This document shows positions 60,910 through 64,000 of a DNA stretch of 64,000 nt, piece by piece; within the stretch, counting starts at the first letter, position 1, and each line of letters starts with the position of its first letter. The translations under genes were made by a program, and so were the position numbers. The notes under the pieces were generated by a model, which saw only the letters and a program-made list of their open reading frames with translations, had not been told where the DNA came from and searched no databases. This DNA is from Acinetobacter calcoaceticus DSM 30006 = CIP 81.8 (lineage in GTDB: Bacteria > Pseudomonadota > Gammaproteobacteria > Pseudomonadales > Moraxellaceae), in NCBI RefSeq assembly GCF_000368965.1, contig NZ_KB849780.1:1240145-1304144 (forward strand), given 5' to 3'.

Positions 60910-63582
60910 ATGAAAAAAAAATACAATGTTCGATCTCAGGTAACCCCCAAGATCGGCAAAACAATTCTTAAATTAAGCACCCTTAGTTTAAGCATGATGT
61001 GTCTTACCCTGGCACAAGCAGCAGAAACCGAACCATCATCAACATCTGAAGACAAACCAGTCAAAGTCATAAAAGTTGCTGTAACTGGCTCATCAATTAA
61101 AGGAGTTGCTGCTCAAAGTGCTTCACCCATTACTGTAGTAAAAGTTGATGAAATTTTAAAACAAGGGGTGACTACAACTGAAGAAGCCTTAGCCAAAATT
61201 AGCGCAAACCAATCAAATTTTGTTACTGCCAGCAACGTGGGTAGAAGTAAAACAGCCGGCTCGGCGGCAAACCTTAGGGCTTTAGGCGCCAACAAGACAC
61301 TTGTTTTACTTAATGGTCGACGACTAGCTGCAAATGCCTATGATAGCGGTGTCACAAACTTAAATATTATCCCACTCGCAATGTTAGACCGTATTGAGGT
61401 TTTACGAGATGGCGCCTCTTCCATTTATGGAACAGATGCAATTGGCGGGGTAATTAACTTCATTACTAAAAAGCAGTTTACAGGTCTAAACTTAACCGCT
61501 GGTTATCAAAAACCAGAACAAAAAGGTGGTGAACAGCAAGACTATAGCATCTTTGGCGGCTTCGGTGATTTAGACGAAAATGGCTATAACGTTTTTGGTG
61601 TTGTGGACTATCGCAAAGGCGATGATGTCATGGCCAAAGACCGCAAGGTCAGTCAGCGTGGAGGGATATTACCCGAATTAGATGTTAATAGGACAAGTAG
61701 TGGTTCATTCCCTGCCAATGTCCCAGGTTTAGGTAACCCTTACGCATCCACTGGTTGTGGTAATAATCCTCTTAATAGTAACGATGATGGAACTTGTCGA
61801 TATAACAGTCAAGCTGTGATTGGAATTGTTCCAAAAACAGAAGACATCTCAGCTATGGGTCGAGCTACTTTTAAACTGAACGATAACTTTAATGCGATTG
61901 CAGAATATTTATATGCAAGAAGTGAAGTTACCACTTCAGTTGCACCAGATGTATTTTTTGATTTGACGCTTGACCCTAGCAGTAAATATTATCCAGGAAA
62001 TGGCATAACTCCAGCCCTAGCAGGCGCTACTGGAACTATCCCCCTATATCTGCGTTCACAATCGGGTAATCGTGTAAGTAATAGTATTAACCAGTCACAT
62101 AGAATATTTGCTGGTATTGAGGGTGAAACTCATGGTTGGGATATTAATTCAGGAGTTACCTACGCACATAGTAGTGCATCAGATGCTCTCGTAAGTGGCT
62201 ATTTAAACTATGACAAAACCCAAGAAGCTTTAACCAATGGCACATTAAACCCGTTCGGACCTCAAAACCCTGAAGATGCAGATGCGTGGAATCAGTTAGG
62301 TGTTGAAGGTAAATATTTAAAAGCTAATCTAGACACAACTACTGTAGATTTCACTGCAAGCCGACCTATATTTAAATTACCAGCTGGAGACGTTGGTTTT
62401 GCGATTGGTGCAAGCTATCGTTATGAAGATTGGACTTCAAAAGTTATGGCGGATATTGCCCGTGTAGCTCCAAGTGCAGGTAGCGACCCAGATGAGCCAG
62501 AAAATAATGGTGATCGTAATATTAAATCGGTATTTACCGAGTTCCATATTCCACTTCTTAAAACCTTAGAAGCTCAAATCGCTGCTCGCTATGATGACTA
62601 CAATGATTTTGGCGATACGTTTAATCCAAAATTTGCACTTCGTTGGGAACCTATTAAACAGTTAATGTTCCGTACAACTTATAGTACAGGTTTCAGAGCC
62701 CCAACACTTTGGGAAGTGAATGGTCCAAATTCCGTAACCAATACAGGTGCGTCATATGATGATCCAGTACTTTGCACAGGTGGCAAGGTACAACCAGGAG
62801 GAAAAAAAGAACGCGATTGTAATATGCAATTCGACAGACAAAATGGGGGGAATAAAACGCTAGATCCGGAAGAGTCAAAGTCTTTTACCGCAGGCTTAGT
62901 ATTTGAACCAGTTAAAAATTTAGCCTTTACTCTCGATTACTTCAATATAGAAGTTGATAAGCAAATTGCTACACTTTCAGAAACTGCTATTTTTGACGAC
63001 CCAGTGAAATATGCAGATAAATTTGTCCGTAATCCTGATGGCTCATTAGATTATATTATTACAACGCAACAAAATTTAGGTGGAATTAAAACCTCAGGCT
63101 TCGATGTAGGCTTAAGTTGGGTTTCTCCAATGACAGCTACTGGTCGGTTTGGTTTTAATATTGATGGGACATATATAACAGACTACAAATATCAAGCTGA
63201 GCCAAATGGCGAATGGAAAGGCGTTGCCGGATCATACAGCGGCTTAGACTATCAATCTATTATTCTGCGCTGGAAACACACTGCAAACCTAAATTGGAAT
63301 TATGAAAACTGGGCTTTAAACCTACAACAAAACTTCTCACGTGGGTATCAAGATCAGAACTCTAATGATCAAAACCATAGAGTCAGCGACTATACAACAT
63401 ATAACATTTCAGGCACCTATAAAGGCTTTAAAAACCTAGAAGTCACAGCTGGTATCAAAAATATTTTTGATGAAGACCCTCCTGCTTCTAATGTAATTGA
63501 TAACTTCCAAATGGGATATGACCCACGTTACGCAGATCCTTTAGGACGTACGTACTTTGTACGAGGTACATATAAGTTCTAA
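60910..63582 (+). CDS. Large TonB-dependent outer-membrane receptor
   Basis: This 890-residue receptor has a long signal peptide (about 1-38, ending LAQA), a TonB-box-like VKVIKVAVTGS (about 52-62) and a plug with PITVVKVDEILKQGVTTTEEAL and LVLLNGRRLA. LDRIEVLRDGASSIYGTDAIGGVINFITKK follows, then a 22-strand barrel ending TYFVRGTYKF. Cys pairs in two extracellular loops (near 289/299 and 623/639) probably form disulfides. This plug style is shared by receptors for organic or peptide-like nutrients as well as siderophores. It is followed by tonB, and its promoter looks sigma-54-dependent. The ligand is unknown. Confidence 0.92.
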   Translation: MKKKYNVRSQVTPKIGKTILKLSTLSLSMMCLTLAQAAETEPSSTSEDKPVKVIKVAVTGSSIKGVAAQSASPITVVKVDEILKQGVTTTEEALAKISANQSNFVTASNVGRSKTAGSAANLRALGANKTLVLLNGRRLAANAYDSGVTNLNIIPLAMLDRIEVLRDGASSIYGTDAIGGVINFITKKQFTGLNLTAGYQKPEQKGGEQQDYSIFGGFGDLDENGYNVFGVVDYRKGDDVMAKDRKVSQRGGILPELDVNRTSSGSFPANVPGLGNPYASTGCGNNPLNSNDDGTCRYNSQAVIGIVPKTEDISAMGRATFKLNDNFNAIAEYLYARSEVTTSVAPDVFFDLTLDPSSKYYPGNGITPALAGATGTIPLYLRSQSGNRVSNSINQSHRIFAGIEGETHGWDINSGVTYAHSSASDALVSGYLNYDKTQEALTNGTLNPFGPQNPEDADAWNQLGVEGKYLKANLDTTTVDFTASRPIFKLPAGDVGFAIGASYRYEDWTSKVMADIARVAPSAGSDPDEPENNGDRNIKSVFTEFHIPLLKTLEAQIAARYDDYNDFGDTFNPKFALRWEPIKQLMFRTTYSTGFRAPTLWEVNGPNSVTNTGASYDDPVLCTGGKVQPGGKKERDCNMQFDRQNGGNKTLDPEESKSFTAGLVFEPVKNLAFTLDYFNIEVDKQIATLSETAIFDDPVKYADKFVRNPDGSLDYIITTQQNLGGIKTSGFDVGLSWVSPMTATGRFGFNIDGTYITDYKYQAEPNGEWKGVAGSYSGLDYQSIILRWKHTANLNWNYENWALNLQQNFSRGYQDQNSNDQNHRVSDYTTYNISGTYKGFKNLEVTAGIKNIFDEDPPASNVIDNFQMGYDPRYADPLGRTYFVRGTYKF

Positions 63583-63586
63583 ATGG

Positions 63587-63629
63587 TTGTTCTGCAAACA
63601 TAACTCTCAACAGTTAGTTTGCAGAACAA
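63587..63629 (+). other. Long inverted repeat between receptor and tonB
   Basis: A perfect 13-bp stem (63587-63599 with 63617-63629) continues, after one unpaired A at 63600, into a further 5-bp stem (63601-63605 with 63612-63616) around a 6-base loop. There is no T run, so this is more likely an intercistronic mRNA-stability or processing hairpin, setting different levels of receptor and TonB, than a terminator. Confidence 0.6.
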
Positions 63630-63692
63630 ATACCCATTCTTAGCCAAACAGTCATTTAAAAAAATTGTTTGTCTACAGTTTCAGGAGTAACT

Positions 63693-64000
63693 ATGGGCAT
63701 GACTTTTACAGACATAGAAAATAAATCTGCAAAGCGCCTTATTGGTATTGCCGCAGTGCTTTTTCTGCATCTTCTTGTTGCCTATATTCTGATGTCAGGT
63801 TTAGCAAACAATATTCAAAAACCAGCAGAAAAACCTGTGGAATTACAAATTATTCAGGATATTAAGCCACCTCCTCCACCTAAACCGGAGGAGCCCAAGC
63901 CTAAGGAAAAACCGCCTGAGCCACCTAAAATGGTAGAAAAGGTAGCCAAAGTACCCGAGCCAGTGAAACAGGTCGAAAAAGCGACGCCTGTACAAAAAGT
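63693..64000 (+). CDS. tonB: Energy transducer TonB (5' part, cut by window edge)
   Basis: The open frame starts with the ATG at 63693 behind an AGGAG ribosome site and continues past the window end, giving about 102 residues here. It has a cytoplasmic N terminus and a single membrane helix (about 16-36, including the family's conserved Ser-His positions such as FLHLLVAY). The Pro/Lys/Glu-rich periplasmic spacer follows (KPPPPPKPEEPKPKEKPPE). The C-terminal receptor-binding domain lies outside the window. ExbB/ExbD are expected to follow. Pairing with the receptor suggests a dedicated TonB system. Confidence 0.93.
   Translation, partial: MGMTFTDIENKSAKRLIGIAAVLFLHLLVAYILMSGLANNIQKPAEKPVELQIIQDIKPPPPPKPEEPKPKEKPPEPPKMVEKVAKVPEPVKQVEKATPVQK

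Noticed and set aside
1..64000. Mobile elements, prophage, CRISPR array, tRNA or rRNA genes, defence island
   Set aside because: No transposase or integrase motifs, no regularly spaced repeats, and no cloverleaf or rRNA sequence were recognised in any gap. Gene order and codon use look uniformly chromosomal. A tRNA or repeat-model scan was not possible here.

Overview
The window is AT-rich chromosomal DNA from a gamma-proteobacterium and almost certainly belongs to Acinetobacter (A. baumannii/calcoaceticus group). The basis is a divergent alkM/alkR alkane hydroxylase pair, a fused HAD-phosphatase/mannitol-1-phosphate dehydrogenase (the MtlD type known from Acinetobacter), the complete iscRSUA-hscBA-fdx operon and a B12-salvage cluster. 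Coding density is high. I saw no rRNA, tRNA, CRISPR array, insertion sequence or prophage. This is ordinary core genome with some accessory uptake systems, and I found no wholly new multi-gene system. The most interesting signals are regulatory.

Layout. 1-5.5 kb: a small YARHG-type secreted protein, a HIT hydrolase, a porin behind what looks like a tandem PhoB-box array, a DUF937 protein, two poorly characterised proteins and lpxB. 5.7-10.1 kb: a siderophore receptor with three inner-membrane proteins (DUF3649, PepSY, DUF3325) and a Fur-like site. 10.2-12.3 kb: a TauE/SafE exporter and DAHP synthase. 12.4-17.7 kb: cobS, a histidine acid phosphatase lipoprotein with its own Pho-like box, cobC, cobT, cobU and a 2H phosphoesterase. 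17.8-21.1 kb: bifunctional mtlD, a gene-poor stretch with a near-consensus Fur box and a possible small RNA, and ybaK. 21.3-26 kb: a small orphan protein, an ABC1 kinase and two acyl-CoA dehydrogenases. 26-28.4 kb: alkM and alkR, separated by a pair of 19-bp direct repeats that are good AlkR-operator candidates. 28.4-32.2 kb: ppiD, hupB, a phasin, and a membrane-anchored SCP2/UbiJ-like protein.

32.2-37.7 kb: the isc operon behind a sigma-70 promoter overlapping a type-1 IscR box. 37.7-43.3 kb: a membrane class III adenylate cyclase, a HIT hydrolase and mfd. 43.4-47 kb: an orphan protein, a DyP peroxidase, and a tight group of an NAD(P)-binding protein, rraA and a double GST_N protein. 47.1-50.5 kb: rpsT with a GTG start, a histidine phosphatase, cysQ, an orphan protein and an SRAP protein. 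50.6-60.1 kb: a six-gene peptide-uptake operon with two binding proteins, an exported M3 peptidase, two permeases and a fused double ATPase. 60.1-64 kb: a long AT-rich leader with a textbook -24/-12 (sigma-54) promoter, a large TonB-dependent receptor, and the start of tonB, cut by the window edge.

Common themes are nutrient acquisition under limitation (iron, phosphate, peptides, cobamides), alkane and fatty-acid catabolism, and stress protection (mannitol, Fe-S assembly, DNA repair). Gene-family calls rest on motif reading from the translated sequence. Regulatory-site calls are by-eye matches to known consensus sequences and have not been tested statistically.
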